A stretch of 64,000 bases of DNA from Ailurus styani (taxonomy: Eukaryota > Chordata > Mammalia > Carnivora > Ailuridae). Below the pieces are notes generated by a model. The model was not told the DNA's origin and did no database searches. It worked only from the letters and a program-made list of their open reading frames with translations. Positions within the stretch are counted from its first letter, which is position 1. Every line of letters starts with the position of its first letter. The position numbers and the translations under genes are program-made. Shown here one piece after another: positions 11,451 through 23,264 of this stretch. The stretch spans positions 1,213,144 to 1,277,143 of the forward strand of contig LNAC01000109.1 of assembly GCA_002007465.1 (NCBI GenBank), in the 5' to 3' direction.

Positions 11451-12634
11451 AAGAAGAAACTCACTTTCTTATCTTTCTTATCTTTGACCCACGGGGAGGA
11501 ATATCAATGCCTGAGTGACCTCTACTGTGGCTCTTTTCACTTTGTCTCCCAGGCGCAGAGGCGTTCCTGGGGCCCGGGCTGACCTCTCCCCAAGATCACC
11601 TCCCTGAGCTGCCAGGGCCCAAGACTCTCACCACCATGTGCTATGCCTAGGGATTGCCCACACCAACAGTTCACCCTGTCCTTGGAATCTTCCAGGGCTT
11701 GCTTCCCAAACAGACCTGTCCTCCCTCATTTAATCCCCAGACAGATGATGCCAACTTGACCATGTTTGCTGAGGCCAGCCCCCTCTGAACTTTCCCCCAC
11801 TCACACCCCCCATTCCCTGGCCCCCACCCAACTCATCAAAAGGTGCTCCCCAGAAGGACACATCAGAGTGGCAGCCTGGCCTCGGGGACAGACGCATGGA
11901 ATCCCACGAGCTGGGGAATTTTCAGGGAATCACGTGGCCCTCACCTATCCACGGGGGCTGTAATACCCGCTGCTGTTGGGAGGATGGCATGAGATTAAGG
12001 GCTTAGTGGAGAGCTGCACACACACAAAAGGGCTCCACAAACGGAAGACGCTTCTAGGAGAGCACCCAGCAGGAAGCCCATCAGAGCAGATTCGAGACAG
12101 CTGTGAGTATTACGGGCTATACCACCCAAGCGTGTGGCTCGTGCAACCCAAAACCACATCTGGTGCATCCCCAACCCTCCCAGACGGACTGGCTGTGGGC
12201 TGCGTCACAGTCTTCACCAGCATACACCCGCTATGGAAGGGAAGACCTGGCTTTGATTTCTTTTCAGCAAAATGGCCAACTTTGCAAAGCCCACGGGGTA
12301 TAGCTTTATCTCCAAGGGAACACAGTTTCGGTCTCGTGTCCAAATCCCTGCAAATCATTACTTACTCCCCACGCCGCCCTCCCTGTGACGGTTTGGCCCA
12401 GTCCCAAAAGCAGAATGTGGAGCAGGAACAGCTGGGGTCTGATGCGGACGGCCGTGCCTCTGCACCGGAGTCTGGGGGAGGCTGGGAAGGGCTCTCCATC
12501 AGAACTGTGCTGGAGTAGGCGAGGAGATTGTGTCCAAGATTCATGATTCCATCTTTAATCTGGAGCTTTAAGGAATTGGGGGTTGGGGGGGTTACTGGGT
12601 AGAGAACTAAGTGAAAATCAAGCATGAATGATAG
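11451..12634. other. No assignable feature
   Basis: GC-rich sequence with an open frame of 180 codons (11976-12518) that has no recognised domain or codon bias I can defend. Confidence 0.4.
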
Positions 12635-12790
12635 GCAATTTCTTTCAACAGATATCTATTAAGCACCTACTATGTGCCAGGCCCCGATGGACCCTAGAGG
12701 AGTCCATGGTCTACACACCGTACGGATACAGATACACACAGATCATTTCTCTCTGGTTCATTCTGAGAAAGGGGGTTAGGGAAGGAAAGG
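12635..12790 (+). repeat. L2 LINE relic, short
   Basis: 'TTCAACAGATATCTATTAAG' followed by 'CACCTACTATGTGCCAGGCC' is a clear L2 3'-region signature. The match fades after about 12720. Confidence 0.7.
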
Positions 12791-14867
12791 AACATAGGGG
12801 CAATAGTACAGCCTGGGAGTCATGTCCCTCAAAGTCACCTGGGCTGACAGGGACCCACCAGGTAACCCACCGGATGCCCAGGGCAGGTAAGCACCAAGCA
12901 CATCCCATCTGGATCCTTTGCAACATCTTTTCCTTGGGCTTCCTGGGCACCAGGACCAGCGCTCTCCTAAAGCAGACATGCCTCTGGAAGCCAGGTGGGC
13001 TCCCTAGAGTCCCCCACTCCCTCGGGCTCACTGTCTGATTCGTAAGCGTTCCCGGGTGACCCGCTGCACTGCTCCTCACGGGACATGTCTATTTCCGCCT
13101 CTGCATTTTTCACGTCTGTGCTCTGCTTCACACTGCTGAGTGAGAGGTTGTCCTTCGTCAGGAAGCAGAGCTCTCCTTTCCCACATTTGCACTTGGCTTT
13201 GGGATCCCCACAATATCTGTGCTGACCTCCACTTCCCTGGGTTCCAACAATGTGGGATCCTTTAGATTCCACTTCTCAAAGCTACACTCTTTCTCTCTGG
13301 ACCACCTGCCTTAAAGGAAAAAGCTCAGAAAGACACCACCCAGACCTCAGGAGGCACGTCCCTGATGGCACCTGCCCTAGACCCCTCCAGCTCCCCTAGC
13401 CAACCACCACCGGGGCCGTTCTGGCCCGTGGTCCATCCCCCGGGCTGTCACATCCCTCTGATGCCCTCACCTCTGTGGTCTTTTAGCTCCCTAGCCTTCC
13501 CTTACTCACTTTTACTTCCCCTTTACCCATTCCTCTGCTTGCCGCAGGCATGTGAAGACTCTGTCTCCTCCTTTCCCCTGCTCCTTCTGCAAGAGCTGGC
13601 ATCTGATACTCCACAGAGGACGGACCCTCAGACACGAACATACCAGAGGATCACTGATGCTCGCCTGCCCTGTGACCTACCTGCCCGCCCCGGGCTGCAA
13701 TGGGTCCATTTCGGGCAAGTCAAGCGTGCCTGCCGGTGGGATGTAGGAGGAACAGAAATAAGGTCAGAGAGACGTGTGCAAGGGGGGGAAATGGGGAAGA
13801 GGCTTGGGCGGGATCATGAGGGCTTCAGAGGGACTAGAACCTCTGTGGTTGCTTCAGGCTCTGGGACCGGTTCCCCACAACGGATGCGGTCCCTGGAGTG
13901 GGACGCCGTTCGCGTGGCTTCTTGCAACCATCCTGGTTCAGAGGTCAGTCCTGCGGCTGTGAGGTCTGCTCAGCCACCAAGGGACCAGCTGAGCATTGAC
14001 TCCAAAAGTGTCCCCTCCCGGGAGCCAGGCAAACCTCAGCCCTGGCCCGAAACAAAAACAAAACAGCCTGCCAAAGCCCCAGGCATCTCGTCACAGCCTC
14101 TGGACATAGAGTTTGTTCCACAAAACCCCGGGTGAGATGGGAGGAGAGCGTTCCACAGAAACCTTCCCCAGCCAAACCCCTGCATCCACAGTGACCCGCA
14201 CCCAGGCCGGAGTAATTCATTCATCTCGCTCGGAGGAACATTCTCCCCCTGCAACTTCAGAAGATGGCTCTGTTTGCCTTACAAAATGTTTTCATTTCCC
14301 ATTGCACATCTAATACACATGCACCGTCGAACATTTGGAAGAATCCGAAAATGTAACAAAAAAAGGTAACATCCCCAGGGGCTCCTGAAGCTCTCTCTGG
14401 TTGGATTCTGGGCGCTTCTAGTTGCCTGTCTACCCAGGGGGTCCCTGGCCGGTGACGAGGCCCCCTGGCCATTCTCACCCATTCCTCTCCCTTGCTTTCC
14501 TGTCCACCTGCCACTTCTTCTAGTCATCACTGTCTCCAGAGAGAGGAGTCTGCAGCCTGCCACGCAGAAACCTGAGGGTTGTCCCCAGGGCCTGCCCAAA
14601 CCCCACCCATGCTGGCCAAGGGAAGACCATGACCCACGGGCAGGGCCCCGTCCTCAGGGTCAGCACTGAATAGTTTTGTGCACTCTCCCCCTCCAAAACA
14701 TAGCGTGGGCGCCGTTGGCTTTGTCCAGAAGCATCTGAAAAGTAAGGCTCCATCTAGGCCACACAGTGTGGCCTGGCCTGGCCGGCCATTGTTGGCTGAA
14801 CTGGGAATTTCGCCACAGAGGCCCTGCTGTGCCTCTCCTGCAGCGATGGCTTGAAGGAAGTTTGACT
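12791..14867. other. Gene-free GC-rich stretch containing the longest open frame of the window
   Basis: The 256-codon frame at 13365-14135 (+) is Pro/Ser-rich in its first half and has no domain I recognise. High GC lowers stop-codon frequency and explains such frames. A 101-codon frame on the - strand at 12967-13272 is likewise unrecognised. No repeat could be assigned. Confidence 0.4.
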
Positions 14868-15078
14868 GGGGCGCCTGTGTGGTTCAGTCGGTTAAGCGTC
14901 CGACTCTTGATTTTGGCTCAGGTCATGATCTCGGGATCATGAGATCGAGCCCCGTGTCCGGCTCAGAGTCTGCTTGAGATTCTCTCTCTCCCTTTCCCTC
15001 TGCCCCTCCGCCTGCTCTCTTTCTCTGTCTCAAATAAATAAATAAATCTTACTAAGAATTCTCTTTTTTTAGAAAAGT
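14868..15078 (+). mobile_element. Can-SINE (tRNA-Lys derived)
   Basis: Head 'GGGGCGCCTGTGTGGTTCAG', B-box-like 'GAGATCGAGCCCC', CT-rich middle and AATAAATAAATAAATCTT tail. Imperfect target duplication AAGTTTG(A/G)CT at 14858-14867 and 15079-15088. Confidence 0.97.
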
Positions 15079-16547
15079 AAGTTTGGCTAACTCTTTCCTC
15101 TCCCACTTCCTTCCTCCCATCCACGAGCACCAGCCTCCATCCGGCTGAGACTCCTTCCCACAGACCTGCCCACCCCTGCCTGCTCTCCACCTGCACCTCC
15201 AGCTCAGTCCCCAGCTTCTCCCCCCACCCTCAACCAAGGGCACGGTCACAGCCTCCTCGTCGGCCACCTGGGAAATCTCGAGGTCTGAAACTGCCCTCCT
15301 AGTCCGCCTTCTGTCCCTCCGCCTCTGGCTGAACGGCTCCGGTCACCCAGTGCCCCCCACACCTCCCTCTCGACGTCTGCCTGCGCCTCCTGGCTCTCGG
15401 TCTTCTCCGGGCCGGCCAGGCCCACAGCGTTCTCCTAAGCTCTCCCTGAACCTGCTCCTGCAGTCTCCCCACCCCTAGCCTCCTGCTCCTCCCCGGTTTT
15501 CCTAACGCAGAATCCAAGCCACTGCCGTCCTCCCTAGGGCTGCAGGCGACCCCATGTGACTTTTGAGGCTGGGACATAACAGGCCACAGAGCTCTTGCAC
15601 GGCTCCCTGAGGACATGCACAAGCGGTAAATCCAGCTGCCTTGAAGCCTCCACGCTGAAGGCACCACGTGGAGACCGACAGATGCCCACGGAGGTGCCCA
15701 GGCCGGGGGTCAGACAAGCAAAGCCCCCAAGGTGTCCTCACTCCCCTCCTGCCCCAGCCCCATCATCTGCGGCCTCTCGCTCTCCACCAGCTCCTACCTC
15801 TCCCAGCTTTCTGATGCTCTGTCCCCGGACCCCTCGGCTGTCCAACTGGGCCCCACTTCTCTGGCTTCTACTTCTTCACCGCCTGTCACCAGGGGCTCCC
15901 TGCCATCTGGCCACAGGGAGCGGGGACTGCGTGAGGGAGCTGGGGGCGTGTCTGGACACCACCACCTGGATCCAGTTGACAAAAACAGGCACGGTGGGGA
16001 CAGAGAGAGCGGGAGAGAGAAACCACTGATTACTGATGGCGATGGGGCACCCGAGAGAGAGGAGCCCAGCAGGACCACCGAGTCTTCTTTCTCAGATATC
16101 GGTGCCATTTTTCAAGAGGACACAGGATGTCCAGGCTTGAGGGGTGCAGAAGGACATCTGTTTGACCTTGCTGACCCCCACTTGACCTTTCTCTGACCCT
16201 TCCCTCTGGCTTCCCCACCTGTCCCTCACCTCCCGCCTCCCAGCCACCCATTCTAGGGGCCAGCCCATCCGACAGCCATTACTCTATGAGGGTTCGCTGC
16301 CCAGGGCTTCACGTGCACCTGTTCCATTTAGAGAGTCACAGAGACCCATGAGGCTACCAGAACCCCAGTTTTCAGGGGTGGGGACATGGCTTACAGGGCA
16401 GGGGTGTCAGACCCAGGCATCTCGGTGGCAGCAGCCACTCCAGGCTCTTCCACTCATAGCTCACCCCACGAGAGGCAGGCTTGGGGTCTGCGTTTTAACC
16501 TGGAAGCCCCAGGACAGGCAGAGGAAGGTGAATGGCAGGCGCTCTCC
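15079..16547. other. GC-rich, C-biased unique sequence
   Basis: Strong C over G bias on this strand gives long Pro/Ser-rich pseudo-frames on both strands. A CpG-dense patch lies at 15240-15430. No domain is recognisable, and I see no exon structure I could defend. Confidence 0.45.
15240..15430. promoter_or_regulatory. Small CpG-dense patch
   Basis: By eye I count about 14 CpG in about 190 bp, high for the surrounding sequence. Small for a formal CpG island, and no transcription start evidence can be seen. Confidence 0.3.
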
Positions 16548-16690
16548 ACCTGGAGGGTGCGTGAGCATCACCTGGAGGGCTCCTTCACACAGGTCACTGG
16601 GTCCCACCCCCAGAGTCCCGGACTTCTGGAGTCTGCAGTGGAGCCCGAGAATCTGCATTTCTAGCAAATTCCAGCTGCTGCTCCCAGCAC
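16548..16690. mobile_element. MER5A-like DNA transposon relic
   Basis: 'GTGAGCATCACCTGGAGGGC', 'CCCACCCCCAGAGTCCC', 'GAGCCCGAGAATCTGCATTT' and 'CTAGCAAATTCCAGCTGCTG' reproduce MER5A in order. Confidence 0.8.
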
Positions 16691-17864
16691 TTCAAGGACA
16701 ATGGAGAGAAAGCTTGGTTGCACCAGAGGGTGCGGAGGAGGGAAGAGTTCTCGTCCAATTTCAGGGAGCAGGAACTCTGCATTAGTCATCGCTCTCCACC
16801 CCCCCGCCCAGGGCGGGACACACAGCGAGTCTTCAATGAACACTTCTTGACTTGACAACCATCCATCGAAAAATAAAGGCCCAAAAGGGCAAGACCAGCC
16901 TCCTCTCTTTTGGGCGGCAGATGGCAGCTTGGAGGCAGAGGGTCAGGGCCGCCATCCGGCTCCTCTCGTCAGCTCCTGTCGCCGGGGTTCAGCTGGAAGA
17001 CCAGGAGGCGTCTGCACCCCACCCCTTCTCCTTTCTTTCCCCCTGAGCCGGGAGCTGCCTCATTGACATGCAGCCCACACAGCTGCAGGGCTCACTTCTG
17101 GATCACTGAGAAATGGGTCCGATTTGAAAATGTCAGGAGCTCGTTAGCAATTCCAATGGCCACAGCAGTAATTACGCCTTTTCATGTTCCGGCGTGTTAC
17201 GGCGCATCAAAACTGACACCAACACCTGGTTTTATAATATCACGGCCTGGAAATAAATGTCCAAAATGATATGAAAATGTACTAGGAAGAGATTAATAAC
17301 TGTTCTTCCAGGAAGAAAGATAGCCCTTTTCAACCAGTATATTATATATTTTTTCCTCTTAAAGAAGCCTCTCTGATAGCATCTCTCCTTGAGGGGAACT
17401 GAATTGTATTATCACTCACAGGCAGTAATCAGTTCTGTCAGCTGCAGGCATGAGCTGCTGGTGGGGGGGGGGACGCAGGAGGCTTTGGAGGGAGGCAGTT
17501 CCAAGGGGCGGGCCCTGGAAGGACACCCCCACCCCACACCACGCCACTGCCAGCCCAGAGTTTTTCGGCCCAGAATAGACAGAACCTGGATCTGCTGATT
17601 TATGAACACCATACTAGCAAGGAGGAAGGTTGGATGGGGGTGAAGTGGCATCTGTCTCCCCAGTTCCAGCAAGGACTATCACTCTTAAGTCTCGGTCTCT
17701 GAGCAGGAGTTAGGAGATGCAGACCCAAAGAGGGGCCCAAATGGGCCACCACTTCAGGAGCCCCCTTGCCTGGAAGGTCTCACAGTCCAGCTGGGGCTGA
17801 CAGAAAGAGGGCCTGTCCCATGCTAAGGTGGGCTGGACCTTCATAGGCATTACCTCCCCGAATG
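16691..17864. other. Mostly unique sequence with a possible conserved element
   Basis: 16800-16855 ('GAGTCTTCAATGAACACTTC') may be an L2/MIR tail. 17085-17340 is a conserved-element candidate listed separately. A G-rich run of ten G lies at 17463-17472. Confidence 0.4.
17085..17340. promoter_or_regulatory. Candidate conserved non-coding element
   Basis: Repeat-free, moderately AT-rich sequence with CAGTAATTACG, GGTTTTATAATATC, ATTAATAAC and GGAAATAAATG motifs, resembling homeodomain-type sites. Purely compositional; conservation cannot be tested here. Confidence 0.25.
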
Positions 17865-18035
17865 ATCTCCATGGCCCCAGGAGGTTGGCATAACCATCCC
17901 CATCTTATTGATAAGGAAACTGAGGCACGATGAGACAGGAGTCACTTTCCCAAGGCCACACAGGTAAAAGAGGTGCAGGGTCTGGAATCTGAGCTGCTTC
18001 TTCTGACTGCAAGGCCCCTCTCTTTCTCCCAAGAC
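17865..18035 (-). repeat. MIR SINE relic
   Basis: 'TTGATAAGGAAACTGAGGCA' and 'CAAGGCCACACAGGTAAAAG' are the reverse-complement MIR core. Confidence 0.85.
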
Positions 18036-18515
18036 TCAGGACTTCTTCCAAGGCAGCAAATGCTAAAGGCCACACAGGGGCCCAGACAGGAAGCAGATGT
18101 CTGAGCTGGAGGCAGCAGACTTCAAGAAGACATCACAGCCAATACTGGGCTGGATTAAAGATCAAGATTAAAATGAAGTGGCAGTGGGTAGGAGGTGGTG
18201 CGTGTGGTTGGAAAAGGACCATGCAAGGGATCCTTCCGGTGATGGAACGGGTCTGTCTGTCTCTTGACTGTGGTGATGGATATTGGAACTTACACATGAT
18301 AAAAATTGCCTAGAAGTAAACACACACACATAAATACATGTAAAGCTGGGAATAACTGAATAAGGTCAAGGTCAAGGTCCTGGTGGTGAGACTATACTCT
18401 AGCTTGCAAGATGTTACCATTGGGGTGAATGTGGAAAAGGGCACACCAGATGTCCAAATCATTTCCTACACTTGCAGGTGCATCTATAATTATCTCCGAA
18501 TAAAATAGTTAACCC
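18036..18515. other. Unique stretch with nuclear-receptor-like half-sites
   Basis: Three overlapping AAGGTCA-type half-sites at 18362-18378. Otherwise nothing assignable. Confidence 0.4.
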
Positions 18516-18532
18516 TTTAAAAAATTAAATGG

Positions 18533-18724
18533 AGGAGGGGGGTACCTGGGTGGCTCAGTCGGTTAAGTGTCTACCTTTGGCTCAGATCATGATCTCAGGG
18601 TCCTGGGATCAACCCCCACATCAGGCTCCACACTCGGCAGGGAATCTGCTTGAAGATTTCTCTCCCTCTACACCCCTCCCCCCACCATTCAGGCTCTCTC
18701 TCCCTAAAATAAATAAATAAAGAT
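18533..18724 (+). mobile_element. Can-SINE
   Basis: 'ACCTGGGTGGCTCAGTCGGT' head, CT-rich body, AATAAATAAATAAAG tail. A 17-bp perfect target duplication (TTTAAAAAATTAAATGG) lies at 18516-18532 and 18725-18741. Confidence 0.98.
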
Positions 18725-18741
18725 TTTAAAAAATTAAATGG

Positions 18742-19019
18742 GAGAAGCATTACAAGCAAGGGGCATCCCATGACAAAGGGGCACTGGCTAGAGGTTGAGA
18801 ATAGACTTAGTCCAGGTTCCAAACTGTTTGTTTTCTGATGAAAACAGAAACCTCACATAGTAATAGGTGATGTGATAGCTGGTTCTCAATGGCAGGGACC
18901 ATGCCTTCTTCTTGTAAACCCTCCAGCTCCTGGTAAAAAGTCTGACAGGCTTTGTGCTTGTTTGTGGCCCACCTCCTGGTATATATTGGTGCCAAGCTTG
19001 CCACTGACTTGGCAGATGC
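18742..19019. other. No assignable feature
   Basis: Possibly the end of an old L2 in minus or plus sense ('GGCAGGGACCATGCCTTCTT' at 18891-18910 resembles the L2 end), too weak to call. Confidence 0.35.
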
Positions 19020-19235
19020 TATGACATCATGGAAAGATCAAGATTTAGTCACACAAACCTGGATTCGATTCTTGCCTCTGTCCCTTAACCTTGTTGGCCT
19101 TCATGTAAAATGTCTAACCTGTTTGTGATTTTACTTGCTCACCTGCAAAATAGAACTAGTAATCCCTACTTCCACGGATTTGAGGATTCAGGGAGAAAAC
19201 ATCTGTAAAGTAGGACTCCCAGCACATGGCAAATG
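19020..19235 (+). repeat. MIR SINE relic
   Basis: 'ACAAACCTGGATTCGATTCT', 'ACCTGCAAAATAGAACTAGT' and 'TTTGAGGATTCAGGGAG' follow MIR from the tRNA-like head to the core. Confidence 0.75.
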
Positions 19236-19799
19236 GCAGCCGTTGGTAGTGCCATTTGGTGATTCACCTGGATGAAGGTGGGGGACATTGAAAGGAGCTT
19301 CTCATGCCTTACAGGAGAAGGGGGCCTGGATCACTAGAGAAGTCATCGGATGTGTGTAGGGAAGGGACATTCCCATGTGGTACAGACATTTGTGGTACAG
19401 ACAAATCCCAATTTGTCTGGAGCCCACCAGAAGCTGCCCAGATAGAACATTGAGAACTCATTTTGTATGAAGGTCTCTCAACCTCTTGAGATAGGCAGTT
19501 AAAAAAAGACCTGAGACCAGGAGTTAGACCATCAAATGGAAGAGGAGAAATAATGGGGAACCCAACGCCTGCCCAGAACAGCAAGGAGCTCAGCCTGGTT
19601 TGAGGTCCAGAAGGAGAGCTCTGAGCATCATGAAGACCAATGTTAAATGTCATCCCATCCCCTAGGGAACTTCTTCTAAGGGTCCTGGCTCTCATGACAC
19701 CCTTGGCTTTTTTACTCTCTCTGCATCACCAGACAGCAATCATGGAAAGGAATTTCAATGTTCCTTCACTTTTCCCAGTCCTGGTTCTGTACTCAGTTC
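19236..19799. other. No assignable feature
   Basis: Unique sequence. The 128-codon minus frame at 19309-19695 has no recognised domain. Confidence 0.4.
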
Positions 19800-19920
19800 T
19801 GTACAAACACATACACACACACATACACATATACATATCACATGCACACATGTAATCACCCACACACATACATACATGCATATGCACATACATATACACA
19901 CATACGTACACATACACAGA
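19800..19920. repeat. CA / CATA low-complexity repeat
   Basis: Alternating CA, CATA and TACA units throughout, interrupted. Confidence 0.9.
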
Positions 19921-20036
19921 CTCCATCCTGCTCCCAGAATCCTTGCTCACACTCCATTTCCACCCTTAACTTGTCCCATGGACTCAACACTCAGTACCAC
20001 CTTCCCAGCCTGACCTTAGCCCACCTCATTTATATA

Positions 20037-20373
20037 CAGATGACCGTTGAACAATGCAGGGGTTAGGGGCACCAACCCTCCTGCACAGTCGTAAATCCAC
20101 GTAAAACTCTTAACACCCCAAAAGCTTAACTAACAGCCTATAGTTGACTAAACACCTTACCAATAACAGAAACAGTCAATAAACACACATTTTGTATGTT
20201 ATATGTATTACATACCATATTTTCACAATAAAGTAAGCAAAAGAGAAGAAAATGTTATTAAGAAAATCATAAGGAAGAAAAATATATTTATAGTACTCCA
20301 CTGTATTTATCAAAAAAAATCTATGTATAAGCAGACCTACGAAGTTCAAAGCCATGAACATAAGGGTCCACTG
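20037..20373. mobile_element. Tigger-like (Tc1/mariner) non-autonomous DNA transposon
   Basis: Outer ends CAGATGACCGTTGAACAATG and, reverse complemented, CAGTGGACCCTTATGTTCAT are imperfect terminal inverted repeats. TA target dinucleotides flank at 20035-20036 and 20374-20375. Internal 'AACAGTCAATAAACACACAT', 'TTTTGTATGTTATATGTATT' and 'AGAAAATGTTATTAAGAAAA' match a common mammalian Tigger-class element. No transposase remains. Confidence 0.8.
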
Positions 20374-20375
20374 TA

Positions 20376-23264
20376 TTGATTCCTGACCGCTCCTCTATGT
20401 TGCCTCAGCCTACCTTCAGTAAACACTATCCAAGTCATCCTGGTTCCAGAACTTGCTACTGTGGCTCCTGAACACCACAGGTGCCCCGCTGGCCCCACTA
20501 CCAAAGACTACCTAAAAAAGAGGGCAGGATTGACAAAGCTCAGTCCAGAGATACTGGACAGCTTAGAATCCCAGCTACAAAAGGTGGTGGGAGAGCAGAG
20601 TGGGGAGGGTGGCCATGATTACATATTTAAGTGATTGGTAACTGCGGGACCTTGGCCCAAGGGAGCCAAGACAATCCAAGGCAGAACTGGGTGACATCCT
20701 GTGCCCTGTCTTCCCACTGTGCAACTTCACAGTGGGGCCTCCCAGCACCTCCCAGGAGAAGCGCCTCCCTCCACCCCAGACCTGGGAAGAGGTGAATGGC
20801 CCCAGGGGACGTTAATGGGGATCCCAGGTGCCTGGTCATATCTTCACTGCAGAACAGAGGCACACAATGAGAGGTATGAAGTGACACTGAACAGAGCATC
20901 ATTTCTAAAGCAAACCAGCAATCTTCAAAAGATGGGAATCAGCAAGATTAATGAGGCCGATTATTGCCAGCTGCTTAAAGGAACTTAAAGACTTTTGATG
21001 TCAGTACATTTATGATGATAGAGTAATTAGAGCTAATTAAGAAAAAATGAAGCTGAGAACAGCACAGTTGGCTCATGTTGGCTGTGTGTCAAGGTGTCTC
21101 GGACCCTCTCTGGGGTTCCCTGCTGCTGCCAAGCCCCTCTGTTTGGCTTCTAGAAATTCAGGATCAACTGGGCAAGGACGGAGCCATGGATTAGGTGCAC
21201 CAAGACTGATAGGACGCAGTGGGGGTGGGAGGTCCACTTTCATCCAAAATCAAAGCTATTTTGTCCAGATGAGAACCAGTCACCTTCCAAAGAGTTTCTC
21301 TTTCAACCAGGTAGATGGGGGTCACACAAAGTTAGCTAAAAGAAAGAGCTCTTGGTCAGATTAGTCCCTGCAAGGATTGACCAAAAAAGCTGCATCTCCA
21401 TTGGACAGATGTATCCCAAGGCGTAAGCAGATGCCACATGTTGCAATGGATAGTGGTTACAGGATGAGCAGCTTTTCTAATGGATGGATGGAGTGCCCAA
21501 AATCAGCAACACTCCTTCACTGCTGCTAATATTTCCAAGCAGAGACACAGGCCTGCACAGAGGCCAGCCAGAACCGAGGAGAGTTCTGGAAGTTCAAGTT
21601 CAAGTTCAAAATTCAAGATGCAGAAAAGCAGATGGATTGACAGCTCAGGGCAGCTCATGAGCCTTGGTTCATCTGGCTTCTCCCCAGGCTCATTCGAGAA
21701 AGCTCTTCCCTGGGCCTTATTCATAGGCTGATGCAGGCAACACGGGCATAAGAAGATGTGGAGAGTCCCGCAGAGCTCCCAGACTGCCCTGCCCACTGGT
21801 TTCCTGATCACTGAAACTTGCCAAGAATCAAACCCTTTACCCAACTGGGGAAACCCCAGCCTAAAAGGCAAATTCTCCCAGGCACGGGGCAGGACCAAAA
21901 TTCTAACTCAAAAGTAAATGGCTGCTACTCCCCATTCAGCCAACATGCAGGAAACGCTACCCTGGATCCTACCCTTGCACATTGCTCTCACCTTCCCGCC
22001 ACCGCAGGACAGGGGCGGGCCAGGGGCAGGGTACGGTTCTACTGGGCTGAAACTGGGGCATATTTTTTCATCACAGTCGAAATAAACACAAAGAATCCAT
22101 TCTGAAGGCCATGTTTGAAAGACCCACCACCCCACCAGATGGAAGTAATATGCATCTCTCAACCTCTCAGTTACAGTCTGCCTTTGTGCTCTGAGCTCTT
22201 GAAGGCAGGAGTAGAATGAACACTCAATGCGAGCTCATAAACGTAAAAGTCAGATTCTTTTTCAACAGACTGAGAAAACCAAAACATATGTTGTGAGGCC
22301 ACTGCTTGCCCTTCCCAGCTGCTTCCGCAGGCGGATCCCTCTGCTTCCACGGGCCAACTCGCTCGTCTGGAAAGCAGCAGGGTGGCACCCCATGTCTCTG
22401 AAGTTCTAGTCACCTACATGAGCCTAAAGCTCTGCACTCATCTCTGATTCTTAAGTACTTTAGCTTAAGGGGGAGGAAAAAAAATAGAAGGGGGGACAAA
22501 ACACAACACCCCTTCAAGAACCAATGGCTATATGTTTGGGCTAAAAGGAACCATGTATTCTGGAAAACGAACTCCATCCCTGATATGGCCATTAAATCAA
22601 GCAGCATCCTGAGAGCACATGCTCAGGGCCACAGGAGAAACGTGAGTCCAATTAAAATATTTAAGCTCGTTTTCTTTCTTCAGAGAATCGCAAAGTCTAA
22701 CTATATACACATGTCTGGCATTTGCTGAGGCTGTGTGATGAGGTTTTTGCATGAGTTGTTTTGTGTTTAAATAGGACGGGATCAATACCAGGTGTGGGTC
22801 GTATAATAAAAAAATTGGAAAAAAAATCTGGTGTGCTATTCCTTCTTTACGGTTTTTATGCCTTCCTTTTATTTCTTTAGCCATTCCAAGCATACAAAAC
22901 TTGTTCCATGGTCCCCTTCAGCCTGTGCTCTGTTATCACGAGCATTCTTATTCTCCCGATCAGAGTTAGAGATCTGTGGTGGGTATCAAGGTGATGCTTT
23001 ATCTCCATGATACCAGGACAGACAACCAGGAATGCCACTGAGTGAGGGCCTGCTCCGGACTCTCAAGGAGAAATCATGAAGAGGAACAGGCATGAGGATG
23101 ATGCCATCATATATTCCATCATATATTGATGATGGAAATTGTCCTCCTATTTCTGAGCCATGTTCTGAGGAGGAAGAGCAAAATAATGCATACTCCTCTT
23201 CTGGATCTTCGGCTAACTAACTAGTTCATCAGGAGCAGGAGTATAGCTGTGAAGGGACAGTCTG
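20376..23264. other. Mostly unique sequence, no gene
   Basis: No repeat confidently assigned. 20930-21050 is TAAT-rich (listed separately). 'CCATCATATATT' is repeated in tandem at 23105-23128. Frames of up to 131 codons carry no recognised domain. Confidence 0.4.
20930..21050. promoter_or_regulatory. Candidate conserved non-coding element
   Basis: GATTAATGAGG, AGAGTAATTAGAG and GCTAATTAAG give three homeodomain-type cores within 120 bp of repeat-free sequence. Inference only. Confidence 0.22.

Noticed and set aside
11976..12518. 180-codon open frame
   Set aside because: No recognisable domain or homology; GC-rich background.
12967..13272. 101-codon minus-strand frame with a Cys/Lys-rich middle
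   Set aside because: I recognised no family, and the flanks give no clear splice or start context.
13365..14135. 256-codon open frame, the longest in the window
   Set aside because: No recognisable domain, Pro/Ser-rich in the first half in C-rich DNA, and no visible splice or promoter context. GC-rich sequence readily gives frames this long.
14880..14960. tRNA-like sequence with A- and B-box resemblance
   Set aside because: It is the tRNA-Lys-derived head of a Can-SINE, not a tRNA gene. The same applies to the other SINE heads.
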